A stretch of 64,000 bases of DNA from Kribbella italica (GCF_014205135.1 NZ_JACHMY010000001.1:7626001-7690000); one strand, 5' to 3'. Shown: positions 24,887-34,037, numbered from the stretch's first letter. The notes: generated by a model not told the origin, from the sequence alone. Program-made: numbers and translations.

Positions 24887-25976
24887 ACTTGTCCAACAAC
24901 GCCCACAGCCGAGCGATCACGGTCGCGATCTCGGCCTCGTCGAGCGGCAGCAGCTCGAGCATCAGCTCACCCGCGTCCTGCCGATCGGTCATCACGTAGA
25001 TCGGCGGCAGACCGGCCTCCAGCTCGCGGGCCAGTCCGGGCGCGTCGTCGACCTTGAGCAGCGCGCGGGACAGCGGCAGCGACGTCGGGTCGGGCACGAC
25101 CTCGGCGACCACGCCCGGAATCTCACCGGCCGTGGCGACGAAAGCGGTCACTTTCGTCTCCTGATCGGCCGCCCACTTGGCCCGGTCCATCGCCTGCCAC
25201 TCCTCCAGAGCCGCCAGTACGCCGACCACGGCCTCCTTCGAGGGCTTCATCCCGCGGCCGATCCCGTTGCCCTGAGCCCGTACGGCCTGAACCAGCCGGC
25301 GCGACCCGGCAACCAGTCCCGCGGTCGGCGAGCCGAGGTACTTCTGGCCGCTGATCAGCACCAGGTCCGCCCCGGTGGCCAGCAGGTCCGCCGTCCGGGG
25401 GAACTGCCCGGCGCCGTCGATGATGGCCGGTACGCCGCGACGATGCGCGGCGCGGACCGCCGCGGTCAGGTCGAGCGGCTCGCCGGAGGTCAGCCGGGAC
25501 GAGACGAGCATCAGGCAGGTGACGTCCGGACCGTCGAGCTCCTCGTCCAGATCCTCAAGCCTACAACGCTTTTCGTCCCCCGCGAGCGTCACCTGCGCGC
25601 CGGCCAGCCGGATCGCCTGCAGGTTGGACTGGCCGTAGTCGACCACGTGGACGGCCGGCAGGACGACGCGGTTGTGCATGTCCCGGGCGTCCGGCAGCGC
25701 GGCGATCCGGCGCGGGTCGGTGCCGGCCATGCAGGCGGCGACGGCCAGCGTGATCGCTGCCGAGGTGCAGTGCACCACGGTCCCGGCCTGGGCTCCGGTC
25801 GCGTGCGCGATCGCGTCGCTGGCCCGGTCGCCGAGCTCGTCCATCACGAAGAACTCGGGCAGCGCCTCCGCGACCGCACTGGCGACCGCGGCCGAGCTCC
25901 TGGACACCCCCAGCGGCGTGAACGTCCCGCGCGCGTTGACCACCACACTCAGCCGGTGCCGCTCATGGATGCTCAT
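24885..25976 (-). CDS. PLP-dependent enzyme of the SelA/DgaE-like group
   Basis: A 363-residue fold-type I PLP enzyme. The PLP lysine is Lys212 in LISGQKYLGSPTAGLVAG, and an Asp in PAIIDGAGQ precedes it. The sequence matches the SelA-like aminotransferase group that includes D-glucosaminate-6-phosphate ammonia-lyase (DgaE), not true selenocysteine synthase, which is longer. A lyase acting on an amino sugar or amino acid is plausible; the substrate is unknown. It has no ribosome site, and a TAATGT hexamer lies 9 nt before the ATG. A TGATCAC/GTGGTCA near-palindrome (25981-25998) overlaps this promoter. Confidence 0.78.
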   Translation of the reverse strand: MSIHERHRLSVVVNARGTFTPLGVSRSSAAVASAVAEALPEFFVMDELGDRASDAIAHATGAQAGTVVHCTSAAITLAVAACMAGTDPRRIAALPDARDMHNRVVLPAVHVVDYGQSNLQAIRLAGAQVTLAGDEKRCRLEDLDEELDGPDVTCLMLVSSRLTSGEPLDLTAAVRAAHRRGVPAIIDGAGQFPRTADLLATGADLVLISGQKYLGSPTAGLVAGSRRLVQAVRAQGNGIGRGMKPSKEAVVGVLAALEEWQAMDRAKWAADQETKVTAFVATAGEIPGVVAEVVPDPTSLPLSRALLKVDDAPGLARELEAGLPPIYVMTDRQDAGELMLELLPLDEAEIATVIARLWALLDK

Positions 25977-25980
25977 GATT

Positions 25981-25998
25981 TGATCACATTAGTGGTCA
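25981..25998. promoter_or_regulatory. Near-palindrome at the PLP-enzyme promoter
   Basis: TGATCAC (25981-25987) and GTGGTCA (25992-25998) are inverted with one mismatch around a 4 nt spacer, directly at the inferred -10 of the PLP enzyme gene. It resembles GntR-type operators; no GntR gene is in the window. Confidence 0.4.
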
Positions 25999-26196
25999 CG
26001 CACGGTCAAAGGCGAGACCCAACCGGTACTCGGTGGTGCCGGTGGTGTGAAGTAGTTGAGACGAAAGCGAAAAGGTGGGTCTTCGCTTGACGGTGCGGCG
26101 CTGGACCGTGCGGAGGGCCTCGGGCGGTGCGTCAGAGGGTGCTGTCGCCGACCGGTGCGCGGCGCGACCGTTGGTTGTTGCTAAGAGCAACGAGAG

Positions 26197-26787
26197 TCAG
26201 GAAGCCAGCTGGAGCAGGTGATCCACGAACGTCTCCAGCACCAGTACGGCGGCGTCGGTGTCGCGGTCGACGAGCCAGCCGAGCGTGACGCCGTCGGTGA
26301 TCGCCAGCGTCATCCGGGCCAGCTGCCCGGCCGGCACCGACCAGGACACGCCGCAGGCGGCCGAGATCTCGCCGAGAATCTGCTCGATCCCGGCGAGTTG
26401 CGACTCGCGCTGCTCGCGGGCGAGCGGCTCGGTGTCGGCGTTGCGCAGCGCCCAGCTGGTCAGCTCGTAGGTCAGGAGCTGGGCCTCGGGAGTCTCCTCG
26501 ACCAGCTTCCAGAACCCGACGAACGCGTTCCGGACGCTCGAGGCCAGATCGGCGCCGGGAACGATCGCGGTCCGCGCGGCCTGGACCTGGGCGTCGGCGA
26601 TCACGCGGATCACCTCGTGCAGCAGCTCCTCCTTGGAACGGAAGCAGTAGTGCACGACGCCGACCGAGATCCCGAGCTCCTGGGCGATCCGCCGGGTGGT
26701 GGTCGCGGCGAGGCCTTCCCGGGTGGCGACCTGGATCGCCGCCTGGACCAGCGCGGTCCGGCGAACCTCGGCGGGAATACGCGGCAT
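26197..26787 (-). CDS. TetR-family repressor beside the acylase gene
   Basis: A 196-residue TetR protein of the BetI/KstR2-like type: helix-turn-helix ATTTRRIAQELGISVGVVHYCFRSKEEL and a C-terminal helical domain. It is divergent from the penicillin-acylase-family gene, and a perfect 11+11 bp inverted repeat lies between them, so autoregulation and control of the acylase are likely. The 220 bp between this gene and the PLP enzyme gene hold no other gene that I can support. Confidence 0.9.
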   Translation of the reverse strand: MPRIPAEVRRTALVQAAIQVATREGLAATTTRRIAQELGISVGVVHYCFRSKEELLHEVIRVIADAQVQAARTAIVPGADLASSVRNAFVGFWKLVEETPEAQLLTYELTSWALRNADTEPLAREQRESQLAGIEQILGEISAACGVSWSVPAGQLARMTLAITDGVTLGWLVDRDTDAAVLVLETFVDHLLQLAS

Positions 26788-26824
26788 CGGAGTCCTCTCG
26801 GCCAGGAGCTCTCACAGTAGACGG

Positions 26825-26857
26825 ATCAGGTCAAGCGTCCAAGACTCTTGACCTGAT
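26825..26857. promoter_or_regulatory. TetR operator upstream of the acylase gene
   Basis: ATCAGGTCAAG (26825-26835) and CTTGACCTGAT (26847-26857) are perfect inverted arms with an 11 nt spacer; their TTGACC parts read as -35 elements in both directions. A dimer pair of the adjacent TetR is the obvious ligand. Confidence 0.8.
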
Positions 26858-26935
26858 GCTACTGGTGAGTCATCGTCAGTTTTCAGACATTTCCCCTGCC
26901 GTCATCGCTCGCCCCGAGTCTTTGAGGGAGGACCC

Positions 26936-29900
26936 GTGCCGTCCCGCCCAGCACGTCACTCAGCACGTCGCGCAGCCGCGATCCGCAGCTTCATTCACTC
27001 ACTCACCCACCGGCCTCCCGCCACGGCCTCGCCCCTCCCCACCCCCGCCCGCCGCCTCGCCCTGCGGGCGAGGCGGCGGGCGGGGATAGGTGGGCTGGCA
27101 GCAGGCGCCCTCGCCGTGGCCGGCTTCGCCGGCCCGGCGGAAGCCGGCGCGCGCGGACCGGCTCAGCCGCTCGCCCCCGCCGCGGCAGCGCAGCCGCTCG
27201 TGCCGGCAGTCTCCGCCCGCACCGACTACTGCGTCGGGCAGTGTTCCGACATTGTGCCGCCGGGGCAGAACGGGAACGCGACCTTCACGGATCTCCTGCT
27301 GTTCAAGGGGTTCGGGGTCCGTCCGCCGCACTTCAGCGACACCGTGAAGCCGTACGAGAAGCTGGTGTGGAACTCCCAGGGGATCACCGACGACGGGCTC
27401 TCGCCGTACTTCGACGACGCCTCGTTCGGCGTCAAGGCCGGTGACGTCGCCGGCACCTTCAAGCCGCGCGCCGACGTGACGATCGTGCGCGACAAGTCCC
27501 GCGGGATCCCGCACATCACCGGCACCACGCGTTCCGGCACGATGTTCGGCGCCGGGTACGCCGGGGCGCAGGACCGGCTGTTTGTGATGGACGTCTTCCG
27601 TAACCTCGGCCGCGGTCAGCTCACGCCGTTCGCCGGCGGTGCCGCAGGGAACCGTCAGTTCGAGCAGGAGTTCTGGAGCACCGCGCCGTACACCGAGGCC
27701 GACCTGCAGAAGCAGTACGACGACGCCGACGAGCGCTACGGCGCCGACGGCGTGAAGATGCAGCAGGACATCCAGGCCTGGGTCGACGGCGTGAACAACT
27801 ACATCGACACGATCGGCATCGCCTACCCCGGCGAGTACGTCGCCCTCGGTCTCACCTGGCCGACGCCGCGCTGGAAGGTCACCGACGTCGTCGCTACCGC
27901 CGCGGTCGTGGCCGGCATCTTCGGCACCGGAGGCGGCGGCGAGATGGCCTCCGCCCTCGCCCTGCTCGAAGCACAGGCCAAGTACGGCGTTGCCGAGGGC
28001 ACCAAGGTCTGGGAGTCGTTCCGCTCCCAGAACGACCCCGAGGCGAACACCACGGTCCACAACGGCGCCTCCTTCCCGTACGGCACCACCGGCCCCAACC
28101 CGGCCGGCCGCGCGATGCCCGACCGCGGCTCGGTCACCCCGGAGCCGCTGGTGGTCGACCAAACCGGTTCGGCGGCCAAACCCAAGGCGCAGCCGAAGAG
28201 CAGCGACGGCATCAAGCCACCGAACAAGGCGCAAGGCAAGGACTCGCTCAAGGGCATCTTCGACAGCGGCGCCTTTCCAGAAGGATTCAGTCCGGAAGGC
28301 TTCGGCCCGAAGGGCATGTCCAACGCCCTGATGGTCTCCGGCGCCCACACCGAGACCGGCAACCCGATCGCGGTCTACGGCCCGCAGACGTCGTACTTCG
28401 CCCCGCAGCTCCTGCTCCGCCAAGAGCTCCAGGGCCCAGGCGTCAGCTCGCGCGGCGTCGCCTTCGCCGGGCTCAACTTCTACACGCTGATCGGCCGCGG
28501 CGCCGACTACTCGTGGAGCGCCACGAGCGCCGGCCAGGACATCACCGACACATACGCCGTACCGCTCTGCGAGCCCGACGGCAGTACGCCGACCAAGGCC
28601 TCGACCCACTACCTCTTCCGCACCACCTGTACGCCGATCGAGAAGCTCGAGCGCCACAACGCGTGGTACTCCAGCCTCGGCTCGTCCGAACCGGCCGGCT
28701 CGTACACGCTCGTCGCGCAACGGACCAAGTACGGCATCGTCAGCCATCGCGGCACGGTCGCGGGCAAGCCGGTGCTGTTCACCAAGAACCGCTCGACGTA
28801 CGGCAACGAGGCCGGCTCCGCACTCGGCTTCATGCTGTTCAACGACCCCGACCGGATCCACGACGCGCAGGACTTCCAGGCCGCCGCGACGAACATCGGC
28901 TACACCTTCAACTGGTTCTACACCGACAAGACCGACATCGCGTACTACAACTCCGGCGACAACCCGGTCCGCGCGAACGGCGCGGACCCGAACCTGCCGA
29001 CCTGGAGCAGCTACGAGTGGCAGGGCTGGAACCCGGACACCAACCGCGCGACGTACACGCCGCCGAACGAGCACCCGCAGGTGGTCAACCAGGACTACCT
29101 GACCAGCTGGAACAACAAGCAGGCGCCCGGATTCTCGGCGGCCGACGGGAACTTCGGCTACAATTCCGTCTACCGCAGCCAGCCACTCGACGACCGGATC
29201 GAGGCGGTCATCGGCGGCGGCCAGAAGTTCACCCGCGGCAAGCTGGTCGAGGCGATGGAGGACGCCGCCACCGTCGACCTGCGCGCCGACCAGGTCCTGC
29301 CGTACCTGCTCCGCGTCCTGAAGAGCGCGCCGGTCACCGACCCGGCCGTCGCCGACGCGATCGCCAAGCTGACCGCCTGGCAGACCGCCGGGAGTCATCG
29401 CAAGACGCCGAACGAAGCGTCCAAGACCTACGACCACGCGGACGCGATCCGCGTCCTCGACGCCTGGTGGCCGCTGCTCGTCCCGGCGCAGTTCCGGACC
29501 AAGCTCGGCCCTGAGCTGTACGACGCGCTGGTGCACACCCAGAAGATCGACGAGCGGCCGAGCGCGCAGGGATCGGCGTTCCAGAACGGCTGGTGGGGAT
29601 TCGTCCAGCGGGACCTGCGCAAGGTGCTCGGCGACCCGGTCTCGACCCCGCAGCCGGTCACGTACTGCGGCGGCGGCTCGCTGAGCGAGTGCCGGACGGT
29701 CCTGGCCGACGCGCTCAAGGCCGCGACCCAGGTGCCGACGGCAACGACGTACCCGGCGACCGCGGACTGTGCGGCCGGCGACCAGTTCTGCGCCGACCAG
29801 ATCGTGCACCAGCCGATGGGCGGCATCACGCAGGACCGGATGGCGTGGGTCAACCGGCCGACGTACCAGCAGGTGGTCGAGTTTCCGGCCCGGCGCGGGG

Positions 29901-30301
29901 ACGACGTGAGCAACCAGGCGCTCGGCAAGGTCGCGACCGCGAGCAGCCACGAGACCGGGCTGTTCAACTCGCCGCCGTCGAAGGCCGTGGACGGCAACCT
30001 CGGGACGCGGTGGGCGAGCAACTGGTCGGATCCGCAGTGGCTCAAGATCGACCTCGGCAGCGAGCAGCCCGTACGCCGGGTGGTGCTGCGCTGGGAGTCG
30101 GCGTACGCGAAGGCCTACAGGGTCGAGGTGTCGCGTGACAACGTGAACTGGACCCAGGTCTTTGCCACCAGCAACGGTGACGGCGGGGTCGACGTGGTCC
30201 GGTTCCCGGTGACCCAGGCGCGGTACGTGCGGGTGACCGGGACGCAGCGGGCGACGTCGTACGGGTACTCGTTGTACGAGGCCCAGGTCTACCGGCAATG
30301 A
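26936..30301 (+). CDS. Secreted penicillin-acylase-family Ntn hydrolase with discoidin domain
   Basis: A 1121-residue precursor. A long basic N-terminus and a hydrophobic segment near residues 50-68 ending AEAGA form an export signal. The penicillin amidase (S45) fold follows, with alpha chain to about residue 460, a Lys/Pro/Gly-rich linker (DSGAFPEGFSPEGFGPKG), and the expected autocatalytic cleavage before Ser462 in GMSNALMVSG, which becomes the N-terminal nucleophile. A C-terminal F5/8 discoidin-type (CBM32-like) domain spans about residues 985-1120 and may bind a surface glycan. The GTG at 26936 is favoured by GGGAGGAC just upstream. Substrate could be acyl-homoserine lactones, lipopeptides or beta-lactams; context does not decide. 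Confidence 0.9.
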   Translation: MPSRPARHSARRAAAIRSFIHSLTHRPPATASPLPTPARRLALRARRRAGIGGLAAGALAVAGFAGPAEAGARGPAQPLAPAAAAQPLVPAVSARTDYCVGQCSDIVPPGQNGNATFTDLLLFKGFGVRPPHFSDTVKPYEKLVWNSQGITDDGLSPYFDDASFGVKAGDVAGTFKPRADVTIVRDKSRGIPHITGTTRSGTMFGAGYAGAQDRLFVMDVFRNLGRGQLTPFAGGAAGNRQFEQEFWSTAPYTEADLQKQYDDADERYGADGVKMQQDIQAWVDGVNNYIDTIGIAYPGEYVALGLTWPTPRWKVTDVVATAAVVAGIFGTGGGGEMASALALLEAQAKYGVAEGTKVWESFRSQNDPEANTTVHNGASFPYGTTGPNPAGRAMPDRGSVTPEPLVVDQTGSAAKPKAQPKSSDGIKPPNKAQGKDSLKGIFDSGAFPEGFSPEGFGPKGMSNALMVSGAHTETGNPIAVYGPQTSYFAPQLLLRQELQGPGVSSRGVAFAGLNFYTLIGRGADYSWSATSAGQDITDTYAVPLCEPDGSTPTKASTHYLFRTTCTPIEKLERHNAWYSSLGSSEPAGSYTLVAQRTKYGIVSHRGTVAGKPVLFTKNRSTYGNEAGSALGFMLFNDPDRIHDAQDFQAAATNIGYTFNWFYTDKTDIAYYNSGDNPVRANGADPNLPTWSSYEWQGWNPDTNRATYTPPNEHPQVVNQDYLTSWNNKQAPGFSAADGNFGYNSVYRSQPLDDRIEAVIGGGQKFTRGKLVEAMEDAATVDLRADQVLPYLLRVLKSAPVTDPAVADAIAKLTAWQTAGSHRKTPNEASKTYDHADAIRVLDAWWPLLVPAQFRTKLGPELYDALVHTQKIDERPSAQGSAFQNGWWGFVQRDLRKVLGDPVSTPQPVTYCGGGSLSECRTVLADALKAATQVPTATTYPATADCAAGDQFCADQIVHQPMGGITQDRMAWVNRPTYQQVVEFPARRGDDVSNQALGKVATASSHETGLFNSPPSKAVDGNLGTRWASNWSDPQWLKIDLGSEQPVRRVVLRWESAYAKAYRVEVSRDNVNWTQVFATSNGDGGVDVVRFPVTQARYVRVTGTQRATSYGYSLYEAQVYRQ
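27043..27085 (+). repeat. Perfect 20 bp hairpin inside the acylase signal region
   Basis: Arms 27043-27062 and 27066-27085 are perfectly complementary, entirely G/C except for two A/T pairs, and enclose a TGC loop. The hairpin lies 107 nt after the start codon within the segment that encodes the basic part of the signal peptide. It could slow translation, act as an attenuator or mark an upstream true end; nothing else in the window has such a hairpin inside a gene. Confidence 0.85.
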
Positions 30302-30328
30302 GTCGGCCGTGCCTGGGAGGATGAGGGC

Positions 30329-30946
30329 ATGAACCAGAACTTCCCTCCCCAGAACCCGAACCAGCCGCCCTACCCGCCGCAGCAGGGGTACCCGCAGGGA
30401 CCCCCTCCGGGGTACCAGCCGCCGCCGCCCGGGTACCAGCAGGGACCGCCTCCGGGGTACCAGCAGGGTCCGCCGCCTGGCTACGGCCAGGCGCCGGGCC
30501 AGTACCAGCCGGCGCAGCAGTCGAACGTGCCGCACGTCGCGCCGGCCGGCTCGCCGTACCCGGTGCTGGTGTCGACGATGAACGACCTGCCCGGGTACAC
30601 CGCGGAGAAGGTGTTCGGCGAGGTCTTCGGGCTGACCGTGCGGAGCCGCGACTTCGGCTCGAACTTCACCGCCAGCTTCCGGTCGCTCGGCGGCGGCGAG
30701 GTGCCGGAGTACACCCAGATGCTGGCCGAGTCGCGGCACGTCGCGGTGATGCGGATGTGCCAGATGGCCCAGCAGATGGGCGCCAACGCGATCCTCGCGA
30801 TGCGCTTCGACTGCAACGAGATCGCCCAGACCATGAGCGAGGTCGCCGCGTACGGCACGGCGGTGATCGTCCGTAAGGCCGAGCCGCCGCGGCCGCAGGA
30901 CACCTCGCCCCAGCCCGACGACGAGGACGATGCGAATGACAGCTGA
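30329..30946 (+). CDS. YbjQ-like (DUF74) protein with Pro/Gly/Tyr-rich N-terminus
   Basis: A 205-residue protein. The first 75 residues are low-complexity and consist of GPPPGYQQ-type repeats, resembling disordered tails of surface or membrane-anchored proteins. Residues about 80-185 match the YbjQ/DUF74 family (VSTMNDLPGYTAEKVFGEVFGLTVRSRDF, then RMCQMAQQMGANAILAMRFD), small proteins that form oligomers and are loosely described as heavy-metal binding. The tail is acidic (DDEDDANDS). It overlaps the GH1 gene by 11 nt. Function unknown. Confidence 0.78.
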   Translation: MNQNFPPQNPNQPPYPPQQGYPQGPPPGYQPPPPGYQQGPPPGYQQGPPPGYGQAPGQYQPAQQSNVPHVAPAGSPYPVLVSTMNDLPGYTAEKVFGEVFGLTVRSRDFGSNFTASFRSLGGGEVPEYTQMLAESRHVAVMRMCQMAQQMGANAILAMRFDCNEIAQTMSEVAAYGTAVIVRKAEPPRPQDTSPQPDDEDDANDS

Positions 30947-32279
30947 CCTGCCTGACTTCGGCCCTGACTTCCGGTGGGGTGTCTCGACTTCGGCGTACCA
31001 GATCGAGGGGGCCGCGACCGAGGGTGGTCGCGGCCCGTCGACCTGGGACACCTTCTGCGCCGAGCCGGGACGGGTGCTCGACGGGGACACGGGGATCGTT
31101 GCCTGCGACCACTACCACCGGTACGGCGAGGACGTCGCGCTGATGCGGTCGCTGGGGGTGGACACCTACCGGTTCTCCTTCTCCTGGTCGCGGATCCAGC
31201 CTTCCGGGCAGGGCGCGGTGAATGCCGAGGGCATCGGGTTCTACGACCGGCTGGTCGACGAGCTGCTGGCCGCGGGCATCCAGCCGGCGCCGACGCTGTT
31301 CCACTGGGACACGCCGCAGCCGCTCGAGGACCTCGGCGGGTGGGTGCATCGCGACATCACCGAGCGCTTCGCCGACTACGCCGCCTTGCTGGCCGCGCGG
31401 TTCGCGGACCGGGTGCCGCTGTGGATGACGATCAACGAGCCCGTCGTGCTGACGATGATGGGGTACGCCGTGGGCGCGCACGCGCCGGGGCTCCAGCTCG
31501 GGTTCGAGGCGTTGCCGGTCGCGCATCATCAGCTGCTGGCGCACGGGCACGCCGTACAGGCGTTGCGGGCGGGTGGGGCTCGGTCGATCGGTCTGGCGAG
31601 CAACCATGCTCCGGTGTGGCCGGCGAGTGACGCGCCGGAGGACGTCGAGGCGGCCGCGCTCTACGACACGTTGATCAACTGGCTCTTCGCGGATCCGGTC
31701 CTGCTGGGGCGCTATCCCGAGGGCTTCGCCGAGGCGATGCCGGGGCCGGTCGCTTCCGATCTCGAGATCATCTCGACGCCACTCGACTTCTTCGGGCTCA
31801 ACCACTACGCGCTGACGCTCGTCGGTGCGCCTAGCGGTGCGGCGGACGTCGGCGCGACCGACGGCATCCCGCTGCCGCCCGGCCTGCCCTTCGAGCCGCG
31901 CAAACTGACCGGCTACCCCGAGACCGACTTCGGCTGGCCCGTCGTGCCGGAGGCGTTCGGCGAGATCCTGCAGATCTTCCGCAAGCGCTACGGCGACCGC
32001 CTCCCGCCGATCTACATCACCGAGAACGGCTGCTCGTACGCCGACGACCAGCAACGCATCACGTACCTCGACGGCTACCTCCGCGCCTTGAAGGCGGCGA
32101 TCGACGACGGCCTCGACGTCCGCGGCTACTTCCAGTGGTCCTTGCTCGACAACTTCGAATGGGCCGCCGGGTACTCGCAACGCTTCGGACTCGTCCACGT
32201 TGACTTCGAAACGCTGCGACGTACGCCGAAGGCGTCGTACACCTGGTACCGCGACCTGATCGCCAAGAGCCGAGGATGA
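30936..32279 (+). CDS. GH1 beta-glucosidase
   Basis: A 447-residue cytosolic glycoside hydrolase family 1 enzyme. The acid/base Glu is in TINEP (about residue 168) and the nucleophile Glu in ITENG (about residue 363); the family's N-terminal FRWGVSTSAYQIEGA is present. It should hydrolyse cellobiose or other beta-glucosides. Of two ATGs, 30936 is favoured because GAGGA lies 8 nt upstream, against 2 nt for the one at 30930. The MFS gene follows with an ATGA overlap, so the pair likely imports and cleaves one beta-glucoside. Confidence 0.93.
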   Translation: MTADLPDFGPDFRWGVSTSAYQIEGAATEGGRGPSTWDTFCAEPGRVLDGDTGIVACDHYHRYGEDVALMRSLGVDTYRFSFSWSRIQPSGQGAVNAEGIGFYDRLVDELLAAGIQPAPTLFHWDTPQPLEDLGGWVHRDITERFADYAALLAARFADRVPLWMTINEPVVLTMMGYAVGAHAPGLQLGFEALPVAHHQLLAHGHAVQALRAGGARSIGLASNHAPVWPASDAPEDVEAAALYDTLINWLFADPVLLGRYPEGFAEAMPGPVASDLEIISTPLDFFGLNHYALTLVGAPSGAADVGATDGIPLPPGLPFEPRKLTGYPETDFGWPVVPEAFGEILQIFRKRYGDRLPPIYITENGCSYADDQQRITYLDGYLRALKAAIDDGLDVRGYFQWSLLDNFEWAAGYSQRFGLVHVDFETLRRTPKASYTWYRDLIAKSRG

Positions 32280-33499
32280 GTACTGCCCTGGCCGAACCTG
32301 TTGTCCCGGTTCGGCGTGGGTGGACCACCGCCGTTGTCCTCGCCAACGTCGGTGTCTTCGCTGCCTGGCTCGGGCCCATCCAGGTCCTGCTGGCGAAGCA
32401 GTCCGAGGCTGTTGCGCCAGGCAACAAAGAGTTCGTGCTGGGACTGGTGACCGGTGTGGGCGCGGCAGTGTCGGTGGTCGCCAACCCCGTCTTCGGCGCG
32501 GTCTCCGACCGGACCACCTCACGCTTCGGTCGTCGTACGCCGTGGGTGTTGGCCGGGAGCATCGGGGGAGCGGTCGGGCTGCTGGTGCTCAGCGGGTCGC
32601 AGGCCGTGCTCTGGATGCTCGTCGGCTGGTGCCTGGTGCAACTGTTCGGCAACGCGCTACTGGCGGCCGTCACCGCCGCCGTACCGGATCTCGTCCCGAA
32701 GAAGCAGCGGGGCGTCGTCGGCGGCTGGGTCGCACTCGCCCAGACGCTCGGCGCGCTCGTCGGGGTCGGACTCGCCACCGTCGTCGGAGGGGTCGGCGGT
32801 GGCTACCTCGCGTGCGCGGCGTTCCTGCTCATCTCGGTCGTGCCGTACCTGCTCCGCAGCGGCGACCGCCCGATGGTCGAGCGGACGCTGCTGGTCTGGC
32901 GCGAGTTCTGGAAGAGCTTCTGGATCAGTCCGCGCCGCCACCCCGACTTCGGCTGGGCCTGGCTGACCCGCTTCCTGCTCAACCTGGGCAACGGGCTCGG
33001 CACCCTCTACTTGTTCTTCTACCTCCAGGACGCCGTCGGGTACGACGACCCGGACGTCGGCGTCCTCGTCCTGACCGCGATCTACAGCCTCTGCGTGATC
33101 CTCACCGCGGTCAGTTCCGGCGCCTGGTCGGACCGCGTCGGCCGCCGCAAGATCTTCGTCACCGGCTCCGGCCTCGTGATGGCGGTGGCGGCCGTCGTAC
33201 TGGCGGTCGTGCCGACCTGGCCGGGCGCGATCGCCGGCGCGATCATCCTCGGGACCGGGTTCGGGGTGTACCTGTCGGTGGACTTCGCCCTGCTCACCGA
33301 GGTCCTGCCGAGCGCCCGCGACCGCGCCAAGGATCTCGGCGTGATCAACATCGCCAACTCGCTGCCGCAGGTCGTCGCCCCCGCGCTCGCCGCCCCGATC
33401 GTCAAGTACGCCGGCGGCTACCCGGTCCTGTACGCCCTCGCCGCCGCGGTCACCCTGCTCGGCGCCGTACTGGTCCGCCAGATCAAAGCCGTCGCTTAG
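32276..33499 (+). CDS. MFS transporter linked to beta-glucosidase
   Basis: A 407-residue major facilitator with about 12 transmembrane helices and the family motif between helices 2 and 3 (GAVSDRTTSRFGRRTPW) and again in the second half (GAWSDRVGRRK). It overlaps the beta-glucosidase gene by ATGA. A sugar substrate, probably a beta-glucoside or its hydrolysis product, is inferred from this coupling. Confidence 0.9.
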   Translation: MSTALAEPVVPVRRGWTTAVVLANVGVFAAWLGPIQVLLAKQSEAVAPGNKEFVLGLVTGVGAAVSVVANPVFGAVSDRTTSRFGRRTPWVLAGSIGGAVGLLVLSGSQAVLWMLVGWCLVQLFGNALLAAVTAAVPDLVPKKQRGVVGGWVALAQTLGALVGVGLATVVGGVGGGYLACAAFLLISVVPYLLRSGDRPMVERTLLVWREFWKSFWISPRRHPDFGWAWLTRFLLNLGNGLGTLYLFFYLQDAVGYDDPDVGVLVLTAIYSLCVILTAVSSGAWSDRVGRRKIFVTGSGLVMAVAAVVLAVVPTWPGAIAGAIILGTGFGVYLSVDFALLTEVLPSARDRAKDLGVINIANSLPQVVAPALAAPIVKYAGGYPVLYALAAAVTLLGAVLVRQIKAVA

Positions 33500-33509
33500 T
33501 CTGACGCCC

Positions 33510-34037
33510 ATGCCGCTCTACTCTTTCGAAGGCAAGTCCCCGCAGGTCCACCCCGATGCCTGGATCGCCCCCACCGCGACCCTCGTCGGCGACGTCGTCA
33601 TCGAGAAGGACGTCTCCGTCTGGTACGGCGTGGTGATCCGCGCCGACCTCGGCCGGATCATCATCCGCGAGGGCGCGAACATCCAGGACAACTCGGTCCT
33701 GCACGTCGGCGGCGGCAACGTCTGCGAGGTCGGCCGCAACGTGACGATCGGCCACCAGTGCCTCGTCCACGACTGCACGATCGGCGAGTCCGCCCTGATC
33801 GGCAACGGCGCCATCGTCCTCGACGGCGCCGTCGTCGGCCCCCGCACCCTGATCGCCGCCGGCGCCACCGTCACCCCCGGCACCCAGGTCCCCGGCGAAT
33901 CGGTCGCCCTCGGCAGCCCCGCCAAGAAGATCATCCCGCTCGAAGGCACCGCCAAACTCTTCGTCGACCACAACGCCGCCGTCTACCACGACCTCGCCCG
34001 CCGCCACGCGGAAACGGTGAAACTGGTCGAGGAGTAG
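33510..34037 (+). CDS. Gamma-class carbonic anhydrase-like hexapeptide protein
   Basis: A 175-residue left-handed beta-helix trimer-type protein. Hexapeptide repeats fill residues 13-135 and the three zinc ligands of gamma-carbonic anhydrases are in place (His65, His82, His87). The family reversibly hydrates CO2, though many YrdA/PaaY members have weak or no activity. No ribosome site; a TAGTCT hexamer ends 7 nt before the ATG and overlaps the upstream MFS stop, so it may be leaderless and independent of that operon. Confidence 0.88.
   Translation: MPLYSFEGKSPQVHPDAWIAPTATLVGDVVIEKDVSVWYGVVIRADLGRIIIREGANIQDNSVLHVGGGNVCEVGRNVTIGHQCLVHDCTIGESALIGNGAIVLDGAVVGPRTLIAAGATVTPGTQVPGESVALGSPAKKIIPLEGTAKLFVDHNAAVYHDLARRHAETVKLVEE

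Noticed and set aside
24885..25976. Selenocysteine synthase (SelA) as identity of the PLP enzyme
   Set aside because: The protein is about 100 residues shorter than SelA, lacks the tRNA-binding N-terminal domain, and no selB, selD or tRNA-Sec is nearby; a DgaE-like lyase fits better.
25999..26196. Short minus-strand frame between the PLP enzyme and TetR genes
   Set aside because: About 64 residues, no ribosome site, no recognisable motif and ordinary intergenic composition.
26999..31090. A 4.1 kb minus-strand open frame opposite the acylase, YbjQ-like and GH1 genes
   Set aside because: It crosses three clearly coding plus-strand genes with strong family motifs and has a biased, repetitive composition.
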